Source of the DNA: Candidatus Methanofilum arcanum
GTDB taxonomy: Archaea > Halobacteriota > Methanomicrobia > Methanomicrobiales > Methanospirillaceae
DNA length: 18,947 bases
Direction: 5' to 3'
Assembly: GCA_031285085.1 (NCBI GenBank)
Contig: JAITWW010000019.1
Coordinates: 1-18,947 of the forward strand
The notes beneath the pieces are model-generated. The model saw only the letters and a list, made by a program, of their open reading frames with translations, ran no database searches and was not told the DNA's origin. Positions 7,432 through 17,075 of the stretch are shown piece after piece. Made by a program: the position numbers and the translations under genes. Every line of letters starts with the position of its first letter. Within the stretch, counting starts at the first letter, position 1.

Positions 7432-7480
7432 TTAAAACTCCTAAGTAAATGAGGTTTTAAGTATTAATTTGTTATATACA
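7432..7480 (-). promoter_or_regulatory. Promoter region of the PLD gene with an inverted repeat
   Basis: The minus strand reads TGTATATAAC at 7471-7480, a good box A, which would start transcription near 7447. An inverted repeat with arms 7432-7440 and 7451-7460 (TTAAAACTC and GAGGTTTTAA, pairing with one bulged base) lies at this start. It could be an operator or a 5'-leader hairpin. The surrounding 7412-7554 is very AT-rich and holds no gene. Confidence 0.45.
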
Positions 7481-7554
7481 CATTTATTGATTTCTTTTTT
7501 CATTTCAAATGCTGTACACATATTTTCAGAAAAAATAGAGAGAAAGATTCAATT

Positions 7555-8835
7555 TCATGAAATAATAACAATTGTATTGCTTTCTCCTATAGAATAGACA
7601 GCATCACCCAAAAATGCCACTCGAGCTTTTAATGTGACAAGGCGACCTGCATCTACATAAAACTCAGCAATACCATCTGTGTTAGTAATACTCTTTGCAG
7701 CGCGGTACCAATACACAAGATCAGATGAGAGAAATAATAGTATCTCTGCGTCAGCAATAGGAGTTCCATCCATAGATGTTACAAATACCTCAACAAGAGT
7801 TGGAATTCCACGCTCAGTGTCATGTGGTTGGGAAAGTTTCAAAAATATTGGTTCAGTGCCAATTTGAGTTGGGAAAATGCCAGTATCACTATCACTAGTT
7901 TCAAAAGTGACCTCAGGCTCTTTTGTGACCTCATCTTCATCAGCAAGATGTTCAGATGTGTTTGGAATAAGATTCCCAAACTGGCTTGTACTGAGCCAAT
8001 CGCGAAGAATTTGTGAGTTCTGTTGTCCAAGACGATTCGTGAGAGCATCCTCTGTATCTTGAGTATAGATAAATGGCTCTGTGCACATCGTGATCTCTCC
8101 ATCAACAACAGGACAGAGAGTGTAATACTCAGAGCACCCTTTGATTGTGGGGAACGTTATGGTTCCATCCTCACCAGGTATACCGATTGCAAGCATTTCA
8201 AGATCATCTCCACATGGTGATGCAAGTATTATGCCAGATGTCAAACCTTGTATTGCTGTATTTATAAACACGGTAACAACAAGATATTGCTCATTCTCTT
8301 CAGATAATATGCTGTCAACCATGAACCGATACCCGAAAACCTCTCGAATCTGGGTTTGGTTCTTGAACTCTTTCTGTGAATTGTTTTCATCTCTTCTTTC
8401 CGAGATCTCTACTGTCTCTGGTGTTCCAAGATAGAGATATATGGGCTGTGTTTCTGTAATTCTCCTTCCATCCTCTATATAAGCCACTCGATAATAGATC
8501 TTATGTTCAGGGCGTCCAGGTGGTGTATCAAGATACAAAAAGGTGCCATCATCTCCAGTTATGACTGAAGCTATCTGTTCATATGGACCGTACTCAACAG
8601 AACGTTCAATAATAATTTCTCGTCCAGGGTAGGTCATTAAAAAATTATACAAACCACCTGAAAGCGTTACAGACTGGTTTTGTATGATAGCTGAAGGCGT
8701 AATGCCAAATGTCAATGAAGGAACTGTCCTCTTTGTAAGAAGATCTTCATCAATACCGATACAGAGTCCTGGAGCACAGAGCGCCAGCATAAGGATGGCT
8801 ACTATGCTTGCACGCCAAAAGGAGGGAGGAGGCAT
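7555..8835 (-). CDS. Secreted beta-rich protein of unknown function (Ig-like modules)
   Basis: The product has 426 residues from the ATG at 8835. The signal peptide is MPPPSFWRASIVAILMLALCAPGLCIG. From about residue 35 there is an Ig/Big-like module with ITPSAIIQNQSVTLSGGLY, a TGDDGTF strand turn and YYRVAYIEDG. A Cys-containing middle region (about 170-270, with four cysteines that could form disulfides) follows, then an acidic linker rich in E/D/T. The last domain, about 330-426, has VFVTSMDGTPIADAEILLFLSS and TNTDGIAEFYVDAG, resembling surface Big_1/transthyretin-like repeats. I recognise no named family. An upstream ATG at 8865 is in frame but sits only 12-20 bases from the TATA box, so it would not be transcribed; this decides for 8835. 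It has the same orientation as the PLD gene but with its own promoter; both are envelope proteins. Confidence 0.75.
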   Translation of the reverse strand: MPPPSFWRASIVAILMLALCAPGLCIGIDEDLLTKRTVPSLTFGITPSAIIQNQSVTLSGGLYNFLMTYPGREIIIERSVEYGPYEQIASVITGDDGTFLYLDTPPGRPEHKIYYRVAYIEDGRRITETQPIYLYLGTPETVEISERRDENNSQKEFKNQTQIREVFGYRFMVDSILSEENEQYLVVTVFINTAIQGLTSGIILASPCGDDLEMLAIGIPGEDGTITFPTIKGCSEYYTLCPVVDGEITMCTEPFIYTQDTEDALTNRLGQQNSQILRDWLSTSQFGNLIPNTSEHLADEDEVTKEPEVTFETSDSDTGIFPTQIGTEPIFLKLSQPHDTERGIPTLVEVFVTSMDGTPIADAEILLFLSSDLVYWYRAAKSITNTDGIAEFYVDAGRLVTLKARVAFLGDAVYSIGESNTIVIIS

Positions 8836-8876
8836 GTGTATTGAAATGAATGATATCGAATACATGTGTTATTTGG

Positions 8877-8885
8877 ATATATGAA
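8877..8885 (-). promoter_or_regulatory. TATA box for the 7555-8835 secreted-protein gene
   Basis: The minus strand reads CATATATCC. The predicted start is near 8855, 20 bases before the ATG at 8835 and downstream of the ATG at 8865. This is the main reason for choosing the shorter protein. Confidence 0.45.
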
Positions 8886-8938
8886 TCAAAACAATATAAT
8901 ATCTTTTTGAGAAGTCAAATGAAAAGAAATCAGATGAA

Positions 8939-9544
8939 TTACTTTTTACGTTCAAAAGATTTCAAAAAATACTGCGCCGAGATAAGATCTGATGGAGTAT
9001 TAATATTACATGCAAAACTTGGATCATCTATTATAAATCGAAACTCTTTTTGTTCGCGATCAAAAGCAGTTCCATCAAGCACATTCACCCCAGCAGGCAC
9101 GATCTGCTCACCATTATCTATTTCGGTGTAGGAGGACGAAAAACCATACTCGATACAGACATGTTGTGGTACCCACACAGAGCAAGCTTCTTTTCCGGCT
9201 ATCATGTACTCTTTCTGAACCATCTGAAGGTGAGCTCCACGAAGTCCAGCCAGATCTGAGACAATTGTCATAACAGGTCCTGTAATATCAACTTCTTCAA
9301 GTACTTCCACTAGATCAGATACATATCCATTTCCTTGCGTCTGAAACTGAGGATATCCATGAATGCGACAGTAATTTGCAGTATATGGCGTGTGTATACT
9401 TGTTGCAATGAGAAAGGGAAATTCTGCTTCAGAGCAGGCATAAAGAACCCATTCAAGTAAAGGTCGATTTAAAAGGGAAACAAGTGATTTTTCCCCCATA
9501 TTTAGTCGAGTTCCTTTTCCTCCAGCCATTATAATGACAAACAT
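8939..9544 (-). CDS. cobY: Adenosylcobinamide-phosphate guanylyltransferase
   Basis: CobY transfers GMP from GTP to adenosylcobinamide phosphate, giving AdoCbi-GDP for nucleotide-loop assembly. It is the archaeal replacement for bacterial CobU. The 201-residue length is normal for the family. The nucleotidyltransferase Rossmann-like fold shows MFVIIMAGGKGTRLNMGEKSL at the N-terminus: GGKGTR (8-13) binds the triphosphate, with E18 and K19 following. VSDLAG (95-100) is the likely metal-binding aspartate site, and the C-terminal IDDPSFACNINTPSDL is typical of MobA/CobY-type enzymes. The start overlaps the cobD 3' end by 16 bases, so both are read from one mRNA with translational coupling. A general MobA-like enzyme is the alternative, but the cobD neighbour supports CobY. 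Confidence 0.92.
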   Translation of the reverse strand: MFVIIMAGGKGTRLNMGEKSLVSLLNRPLLEWVLYACSEAEFPFLIATSIHTPYTANYCRIHGYPQFQTQGNGYVSDLVEVLEEVDITGPVMTIVSDLAGLRGAHLQMVQKEYMIAGKEACSVWVPQHVCIEYGFSSSYTEIDNGEQIVPAGVNVLDGTAFDREQKEFRFIIDDPSFACNINTPSDLISAQYFLKSFERKK

Positions 9545-10536
9545 GGAATGAGCGCCTCAATAAGTGCCTTATTTTCTTCATGCAATCGTACTGCGACGCG
9601 TATAGAATAGGGAAGTCCAAATGAGGTACAGTCGCGCACAAGGAATCCATGGTTAATCATCTCTGCTGCTATCTGTATAGCAGGGCGTTGTGCTTGAATG
9701 AGAATGTAATTTGCTGCTGCATGTGAACACTGAAATCCTGCAGATTCAAAAGACGTTTTCATGAACTCACGCTCACTTTTTATGTATTCACGCGAAATAG
9801 TGAGTTCATTCATGCGGGAAAAGGCTTCTTTCGCGATTTTTTCAGAGAGTGCATTCACAGACCATGGGGCACGCAGTGTTTCAATTCTGCGTATCATGAT
9901 AGATTCCCCAATAGCATACCCAAATCTAACACCAGGCATACCAAAGCTTTTTGTTAAGGAACGAAGAACTATCACTTTTTCTCTGTTTTTGATAAAGGGA
10001 ATAACACTTGCACAAGGATCAGCCAGATCAATGAACGCCTCATCAATAACAACAAGAACACGACTCGGATCTTGAGAGCTTTTTATGATACACTCTTCCA
10101 TTTGCTCTTTTTGTACTATTTCTCCTGTTGGATTTTCAGGATTACAGATAAAGTGAAGATGGGCACCATGTGGTTCAAGGGTTGTAGATGCACCACACAG
10201 TCGCGCTGACATACCATACTCACCAAATGTATGCTCAGCAGTGTGCACCAGATCTCCTTTACGTAGTGTCAACATGCAAATTAAACGGATAAGCTCCACA
10301 GAACCATTTCCAACTGCGACCTGATCTGGAGCACAGCCATGATATGCTGCAATTACTTTTTTTAGCGACGTATAGGACGCATCAGGGTAAAAACAGACAT
10401 CTTCACGCCCAATTGAAAGATTCAAAGTGGGAGGAAGAGGATTGATATTTGCACTGAAGTCAATAAGGGAGTATCCTTCCTCTAAAAACTGTTTAATTTT
10501 CCCTCCATGCTCAGCGGGATCTATTTCATACATCAT
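9529..10536 (-). CDS. cobD: PLP-dependent L-threonine-O-3-phosphate decarboxylase (CobD-type)
   Basis: This class I/II aminotransferase-fold enzyme makes (R)-1-amino-2-propanol O-2-phosphate, the linker of the cobamide nucleotide loop. It has 335 residues. Seen motifs are SANINPLPPT (28-37, substrate loop), GNGSVELI (76-83, PLP phosphate), CNPENPTG (131-138), DEAFIDLAD (165-173, PLP pyridine Asp) and SLTKSFGMPGVRFGY (193-207) with the Schiff-base lysine K196. R204 and the C-terminal RVAVR fit substrate carboxylate binding. HisC is the main look-alike, but the AEHGG start and adjacency to cobY favour CobD. The frame starts MM; ATG 10536 or 10533 are equally possible and no strong SD is seen. 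It is the first gene of a cobD-cobY operon read leftwards, with a TATA box at 10646-10657. Confidence 0.9.
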   Translation of the reverse strand: MMYEIDPAEHGGKIKQFLEEGYSLIDFSANINPLPPTLNLSIGREDVCFYPDASYTSLKKVIAAYHGCAPDQVAVGNGSVELIRLICMLTLRKGDLVHTAEHTFGEYGMSARLCGASTTLEPHGAHLHFICNPENPTGEIVQKEQMEECIIKSSQDPSRVLVVIDEAFIDLADPCASVIPFIKNREKVIVLRSLTKSFGMPGVRFGYAIGESIMIRRIETLRAPWSVNALSEKIAKEAFSRMNELTISREYIKSEREFMKTSFESAGFQCSHAAANYILIQAQRPAIQIAAEMINHGFLVRDCTSFGLPYSIRVAVRLHEENKALIEALIPCLSL

Positions 10537-10645
10537 GTGAAAAATATCCTATTATCAGTTTTTTTCTTGTACAATTCATCATCCTTCCAAATAAACCATT
10601 TTCTTCTAAAAATAAAATTCATTAAATGCAGAAAACATTTCTACA

Positions 10646-10657
10646 GCCATATAAACC
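10646..10657 (-). promoter_or_regulatory. TATA box of the cobD-cobY operon
   Basis: The minus strand reads GGTTTATATGGC, close to the archaeal box A consensus. The predicted start near 10622 would give a leader of about 85 bases. I see no cobalamin riboswitch elements in that leader. Confidence 0.45.
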
Positions 10658-10710
10658 CTTTTATCAGAGAAACATATGCATAACCTTTATCCCAAAGAAG
10701 ATCAAAGTAT

Positions 10711-10780
10711 GTTTTATCTCGTAGTGTCTTGCGTAAGGCTGCTAAGCGTCAGACAATAAGCAGACAAGTGTCTGACACTT
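10711..10780 (+). promoter_or_regulatory. Promoter and operator-like repeat cluster of the RHH-ftsZ operon
   Basis: GTTTTATCTC at 10711-10720 is a possible box A with start near 10742. Just downstream are CAGACA at 10750-10755 and again at 10761-10766, 11 bases apart (one helical turn), and TGTCTG in inverse orientation at 10769-10774. GTCAGACA (10748-10755) and TGTCTGAC (10769-10776) form a perfect 8-base inverted repeat. The right half also sits in a perfect palindrome, AAGTGTCTGACACTT (10766-10780). RHH dimers bind such short repeated sites cooperatively, and the position at the expected start site suits autorepression. Confidence 0.55.
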
Positions 10781-10799
10781 AATGAATGCCGGTGATTAG

Positions 10800-10964
10800 A
10801 TGAAGCGTATCACAATCCGTTTACCTGAGCAGCAGATTGTTGTCTTACAACGAATGGTGGATGCGGGGGAATTTCCAAACGTCTCTGAAGCAGTTCGTGA
10901 TGCAGTGCGAGAACTCATTGAAAGGCGGGCAGACCGCGTGCTCAAAGATAATGATACATTTTGA
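10800..10964 (+). CDS. Ribbon-helix-helix (CopG/Arc/MetJ family) transcription regulator
   Basis: The product has 54 residues, beginning MKRITIRLPEQQIVVLQRMVD. The beta-strand KRITIRLP inserts into the major groove. Helix 1 is about residues 10-22 and helix 2 about 29-46 (SEAVRDAVRELIERRADRV), separated by the EFPNVSEAVR turn typical of archaeal RHH proteins. The length is normal for a minimal RHH dimer subunit. The ATG at 10800 is preceded by GGTGAT (10791-10796), a perfect match to ATCACC of the 16S tail. It ends 21 bases before ftsZ and is on the same strand, so both are probably cotranscribed. A repeat cluster immediately upstream is its likely own operator. RHH genes next to ftsZ are, to my knowledge, usual in Methanomicrobia. 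Control of ftsZ is inferred. Confidence 0.9.
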   Translation: MKRITIRLPEQQIVVLQRMVDAGEFPNVSEAVRDAVRELIERRADRVLKDNDTF

Positions 10965-10985
10965 TCTTGGGGGGAGATATATTAC

Positions 10986-12170
10986 ATGCAATCGATTATT
11001 AAGGATGCTGTATTTAATGCAGAGCGAGAAAGAGAAATTGCAAACCACAACAAAAAAGTAAACCAGAACAAAAATTTTGATAATGAAATAAGTGGGCAAC
11101 CACGAATTGTTATTGTTGGATGTGGAGGTGCAGGGAATAATACGCTAAACCGCCTTAACCACATGGGGGTATCTGGTGCAGAAACGATAGCGATTAACAC
11201 TGACCATCAGCACTTGGCGATAAATCAAGCAGATAAACGCATTCTCGTTGGCAAGTCTCTCACAAAAGGTCTTGGAGCAGGGGGATATCCAGACATCGGC
11301 AAGAGAGCAGCTGAGATGTCACGTACAACTATTGAGAATGCTCTTGGAGCTGCAGATCTCTGTTTTATAACCGCAGGAATGGGGGGAGGAACCGGAACCG
11401 GAACAGCTCCAGTTGTTGCTCAGATCGCAAAAGAGCAAGGTGCAATTGTTGTAGGTATGGTAAGCTATCCCTTTGAAGTTGAAAAAGCGAGGCTTATTCG
11501 TGCCGAAGAGGGACTTGAGGCATTGTCAAAATTTGCAGATTCTGTTATTGTGCTTGATAATAACAAATTAAAGACAGTTGCGTCAAATCTTCCAGTAGCT
11601 CAATCGTTTTCAGTTATGGATCAGATCATTGGTGTAACGATTAAAGGAATTACTGAAACAATTACAGAGCCGTCACTTATTAACATTGATTATGCAGATG
11701 TACGCGCCATTATGAGTAAAGGCGGCGTTGCAACAATGCTTGTGGGTGAGACTCAGCAGCAGAACAAAGCAGAAAGCGTCGTTAAGGAGTGTCTCTCAAA
11801 CCCAATGCTTGATATTGATTATCGAGGGGCTACAGGTGCTTTAATTCATATCACTGGTGGTATCGATCTTACTCTCAGCGAGATAGATGAGATCGGTACA
11901 TCCCTAACACATGAATTGGATCCCGGTGCAGATGTTATCTGGGGAGCCCGCGTTAACAGTGATATGGAGGGGAAAGTCAGAGTGCTTGCTATTATGACCG
12001 GAGTGGAGAACGGTGATAGTAGAGGCCTTCAGAGGAGAGAATCCTACAAAGACTACCTGAGCAGGTTACAAGAGAAAAGATCAAATCCACGTACTCCTGA
12101 CATTGCACGGATATCAGGACGCACACCAATAGGTGATGTTGGTAGCGGTTCTGATATTCCGTGGTTTTAA
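10986..12170 (+). CDS. ftsZ: Cell division protein FtsZ
   Basis: This tubulin-family GTPase polymerises into the division ring. It has 394 residues. A charged, Lys/Asn-rich N-terminal extension (1-38) precedes the GTPase domain, which starts at PRIVIVGCGGAGNN (39-52). The tubulin signature GGGTGTG is at 123-129. The T7 synergy loop NIDYAD (233-238) carries the two catalytic aspartates. The C-terminal domain runs to about 340, followed by a basic linker with RRES and QEKRSNPRT, and a short tail ending GSDIPWF, the likely SepF-binding or anchor peptide. The ATG at 10986 has a GGGGGGAGAT stretch about 8-17 bases upstream as SD. It is transcribed with the RHH gene. I do not assign it to the FtsZ1 or FtsZ2 clade from sequence reading alone. 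Confidence 0.97.
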   Translation: MQSIIKDAVFNAEREREIANHNKKVNQNKNFDNEISGQPRIVIVGCGGAGNNTLNRLNHMGVSGAETIAINTDHQHLAINQADKRILVGKSLTKGLGAGGYPDIGKRAAEMSRTTIENALGAADLCFITAGMGGGTGTGTAPVVAQIAKEQGAIVVGMVSYPFEVEKARLIRAEEGLEALSKFADSVIVLDNNKLKTVASNLPVAQSFSVMDQIIGVTIKGITETITEPSLINIDYADVRAIMSKGGVATMLVGETQQQNKAESVVKECLSNPMLDIDYRGATGALIHITGGIDLTLSEIDEIGTSLTHELDPGADVIWGARVNSDMEGKVRVLAIMTGVENGDSRGLQRRESYKDYLSRLQEKRSNPRTPDIARISGRTPIGDVGSGSDIPWF

Positions 12171-12204
12171 AATTTTTTAGATCTTTTTGTGATCAGAAAA
12201 AAAT
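12171..12204. terminator. Convergent terminator between ftsZ and hmgA
   Basis: T6 (12173-12178) and T5 (12184-12188) follow the ftsZ stop directly, with a GATC/GATC short stem around the second run. The A7 at 12197-12203 gives a T-tract on the minus strand about 100 bases past the hmgA stop. The rest of the gap, 12205-12301, is AT-rich with no gene. Confidence 0.5.
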
Positions 12205-12301
12205 GTTTCATTGAACACCGTCACCGCACCTAAAAATATCATCAATTGATATCTTTTTTATCTTTTGTTTGTATCTGTGAAAAATATATTTTTGGTACGT
12301 C

Positions 12302-13516
12302 TTATCTGCCAAGTGTCTGATGAGCACGTGCAAGGTGTTGAGCAGCTTGTGCACCTAATAAGGAGAGCTCTCCGGCAAGTACTCCTGCTGCTATAATTTC
12401 AGCGAGTTTTTTTGCATGTTCCCCAGGAATCTCTCCAGTTCCACTCACACCAAGAAGAGAGAGGCAATCATGTTGGGTCATAACACGTGTTCCTCCTCCA
12501 ATTGTACCAACAGGAAGGGCAGGTAATGTGACAGCAGCATAGACACCATCTTCTGTTGAATCAATGGTGGTAATGCAGAGAGAGCCCTCAACAACATGAG
12601 CAGGATCCTGACCCAATGCGATGAACATAGCAGCAATGATGTTTGCAGCATGAGCGTTGAATCCAAGGCTATGAGCACGTGCTGATCCTGCAAGGTTTTT
12701 ACGGATATGGACATCAAGAAGTGATGCAGTATCTGTTTTGAATATTGACTGTATCTGTTCATGTAGCAAATGCACACCTGCACTGACGGTTTTTCCTCTT
12801 CCCATGATACTCGTGATTGCAGAGGGTTTTTTGTCAGTGCAAACATTTCCAGATAAGGAAACAAGTTTTGCACCAGTCTGTTCTGATATAAGTGCACAGA
12901 CCTTTTCGCTTGCGATGGTAACCATGTTCATTCCCATGGCATCTCCTGTGAAGAAAGAAAATCTAACATATACACTTGTACCTGCTGTCACGGTATTGAT
13001 CTCTCTAAGTTTTCCAAATCGTGTTGTTTCTTCTGCAATGGCTGTAATTTCGTTTTCATGCGTTATGATCCAATCGCAAGTTTCTTTTGCATGGGCTATG
13101 GATCGCGTTGAAAAGACTGGTGCACGAGTCATAACATCTGAAAAGATGCGTACCTCTGCACCACCTGCTTTTGTGATCGCACCACATCCACGGTTTACTG
13201 ATGCAACAAGGGCGCCCTCAGTAGTTGCAAGGGGAAGCCAGAATGACCCTTTTGCATATTCCCCCTGAATGAGAAGAGGGCCTGCGACACCAAGAGGTAC
13301 TTGGATAGTTCCTATCATGTTTTCACAGTTTTTCTGAGTTACTTCATCAACAGGGATGCTATATGCACCGACATGAGATAGCGAACAACCAGTCTCTTGT
13401 TCTATGTATGTTCTCCGTATCTCGACAGCATCATGCGAAGAGACTTCACGTTCAAGAGAGTAGAGTTTTTTTGAGCCGTTTTGGAGTTGTGTAATATAAT
13501 CGCCATATTGTGACAT
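12302..13516 (-). CDS. hmgA: HMG-CoA reductase, class I (NADPH)
   Basis: This enzyme reduces HMG-CoA to mevalonate, the committed step to archaeal isoprenoid lipids. It has 404 residues from the ATG at 13516, the normal soluble archaeal size with no membrane domain. Counted from that start: ENMIGTIQVPLGVAGPL (65-81, substrate binding), the catalytic Glu in TTEGALVASVNRG (E100), the dinucleotide motif GDAMGMNMV (about 191-199), the catalytic Lys in TDKKPSA (about 227-233), the Asp in GQDPAHVVE (D314) and the catalytic His region AQHLARAHQTLGR at the C-terminus (H394). The frame continues to a GTG at 13552. I chose 13516 because MSQYGDYITQL fits the family N-terminus and a TTTATT box lies about 26 bases upstream, implying a leaderless mRNA. 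It is monocistronic, between ftsZ and the 5S rRNA. Confidence 0.96.
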   Translation of the reverse strand: MSQYGDYITQLQNGSKKLYSLEREVSSHDAVEIRRTYIEQETGCSLSHVGAYSIPVDEVTQKNCENMIGTIQVPLGVAGPLLIQGEYAKGSFWLPLATTEGALVASVNRGCGAITKAGGAEVRIFSDVMTRAPVFSTRSIAHAKETCDWIITHENEITAIAEETTRFGKLREINTVTAGTSVYVRFSFFTGDAMGMNMVTIASEKVCALISEQTGAKLVSLSGNVCTDKKPSAITSIMGRGKTVSAGVHLLHEQIQSIFKTDTASLLDVHIRKNLAGSARAHSLGFNAHAANIIAAMFIALGQDPAHVVEGSLCITTIDSTEDGVYAAVTLPALPVGTIGGGTRVMTQHDCLSLLGVSGTGEIPGEHAKKLAEIIAAGVLAGELSLLGAQAAQHLARAHQTLGR

Positions 13517-13536
13517 TATAGATTGTTTGACTCGAA

Positions 13537-13545
13537 AGAATAAAG
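13537..13545 (-). promoter_or_regulatory. TATA-like box for hmgA
   Basis: The minus strand reads CTTTATTCT here. Its centre is about 26 bases upstream of the ATG at 13516, so transcription probably starts at or next to the start codon. No SD precedes that ATG. Confidence 0.4.
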
Positions 13546-13662
13546 CAGTCACGGCAAGTAAGGGAAATTAGCGAGAAATAGATGAAGAAGGTTTTGTATG
13601 TACGTTCTGCGTAGCTTTACGGCAATAAACCACATCTGCTAGAAAAGAGCTTAATCTTCAAA

Positions 13663-13784
13663 ACAGCAGCGAAGATATATTCCCAAGGACTCTCGTACCT
13701 CAGTACAAATACCCACGTGAGTTGTCTTAACTGCCGGGTTCGGGATGAGACCGGGTGTAGCACAACTGCTATGGCCGCTGGAAG
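13663..13784 (-). rRNA. rrf: 5S ribosomal RNA
   Basis: The minus strand has the archaeal 5S pattern: CCAGCGGCCATAGCAG near the 5' end, then ACACCCGGTCTCATCCCGAACC (loop B/C region, 13731-13752) and GGTACGAGAGTCCTTGGGAA in the 3' part. The 5' CAGCG and 3' CGCTG form the terminal helix I. The length is about 121. Ends are accurate to a few bases. It is the last member of the rRNA operon and lies about 145 bases upstream of hmgA, read in the same direction. Confidence 0.93.
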
Positions 13785-13957
13785 AAAAAGCACGGAACTG
13801 AACCGCTTGTGATTCTCTCACTTTTTCGAATAGATAAACTCTGACCCTCCGGAACAACCAGATCCCTCCTAAGTCATCTGACGAAGGAAGATGGCTTCAC
13901 GGGAGGCGTGTCCTCGCCACGCTTGGCGAGATTCTCTCACTTCTTCAAATAAAGAAG
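13785..13957 (-). other. Structured spacer between tRNA-Cys and 5S, with 28-base direct repeats
   Basis: Two 28-base direct repeats lie at 13811-13838 and 13930-13957, 119 bases apart and identical over the first 13 bases (GATTCTCTCACTT). The right copy abuts the tRNA-Cys 3' end. Between them are three hairpins: CGCCA/TGGCG (13915-13928), a nested stem CCTCC/GGAGG (13865-13869 with 13902-13906) enclosing CATCT/AGATG (13875-13879 with 13889-13893), and TCCGG/CCAGA (13848-13862). No tRNA T-arm consensus and no ORF are found. It may be an unnamed small RNA or just processing structure. Confidence 0.4.
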
Positions 13958-14029
13958 AGCCAAGATCCGGATTTGAACCGGAGTATAGTTGCTCTGCAGG
14001 CAACCGCGTGGCCGCTCCGCCATCTTGGC
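13958..14029 (-). tRNA. tRNA-Cys (anticodon GCA)
   Basis: The minus strand folds into a full cloverleaf of 72 bases. Acceptor stem GCCAAGA pairs with TCTTGGC over 7 bp. U8 is present. The D-arm has GCG/CGC around GAGCGGCCA. Anticodon stem GTTGC/GCAAC holds loop CTGCAGA with anticodon GCA, and T-stem TCCGG/CCGGA holds loop TTCAAAT. The discriminator base is U73, the known identity base of tRNA-Cys. CCA is not encoded. It lies between 23S and 5S in the rRNA operon and is the substrate of the SepRS encoded at 2396-3985. Confidence 0.95.
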
Positions 14030-14092
14030 TTTTGATTATCTCTCTTTAAAAGCAAATAGCTATACATATAGTCTAGCTCTCGCTGTTGTTTT

Positions 14093-14110
14093 GGTATTTG
14101 CCTGTCTCTG
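14093..14110 (-). other. 3' half of the 23S pre-rRNA processing stem
   Basis: GGTATTTGCCTGTCTCTG on the plus strand is the inverse complement of 17112-17129 at 17 of 18 positions. In the transcript the two flanks of 23S pair into an 18-position helix with one A-C mismatch. Such stems are cut by the archaeal splicing endonuclease during rRNA maturation. Confidence 0.7.
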
Positions 14111-14139
14111 CCTGATATGAATTCGTCTGGAAGCGGGTC

Positions 14140-17075
<2,936 letters not shown>

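Noticed and set aside
8836..8865. Upstream ATG at 8865 as start of the 426-residue secreted protein
   Set aside because: It lies too close to the TATA box to be transcribed and adds 10 residues before an already complete signal peptide.
10537..10645. Cobalamin riboswitch ahead of cobD
   Set aside because: The leader is short and AT-rich and lacks a B12-box-like conserved core.
12738..13268. A 176-codon plus-strand frame opposite hmgA
   Set aside because: It is antisense to conserved HMG-CoA reductase motifs; its Ser/Val-rich text is a mirror of the real gene.
13517..13552. GTG at 13552 as the hmgA start
   Set aside because: It overlaps the probable TATA box and adds 12 residues not expected in the family.
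13785..13957. An additional tRNA gene between tRNA-Cys and 5S
   Set aside because: No T-loop TTCRAAT sequence and no cloverleaf can be formed.
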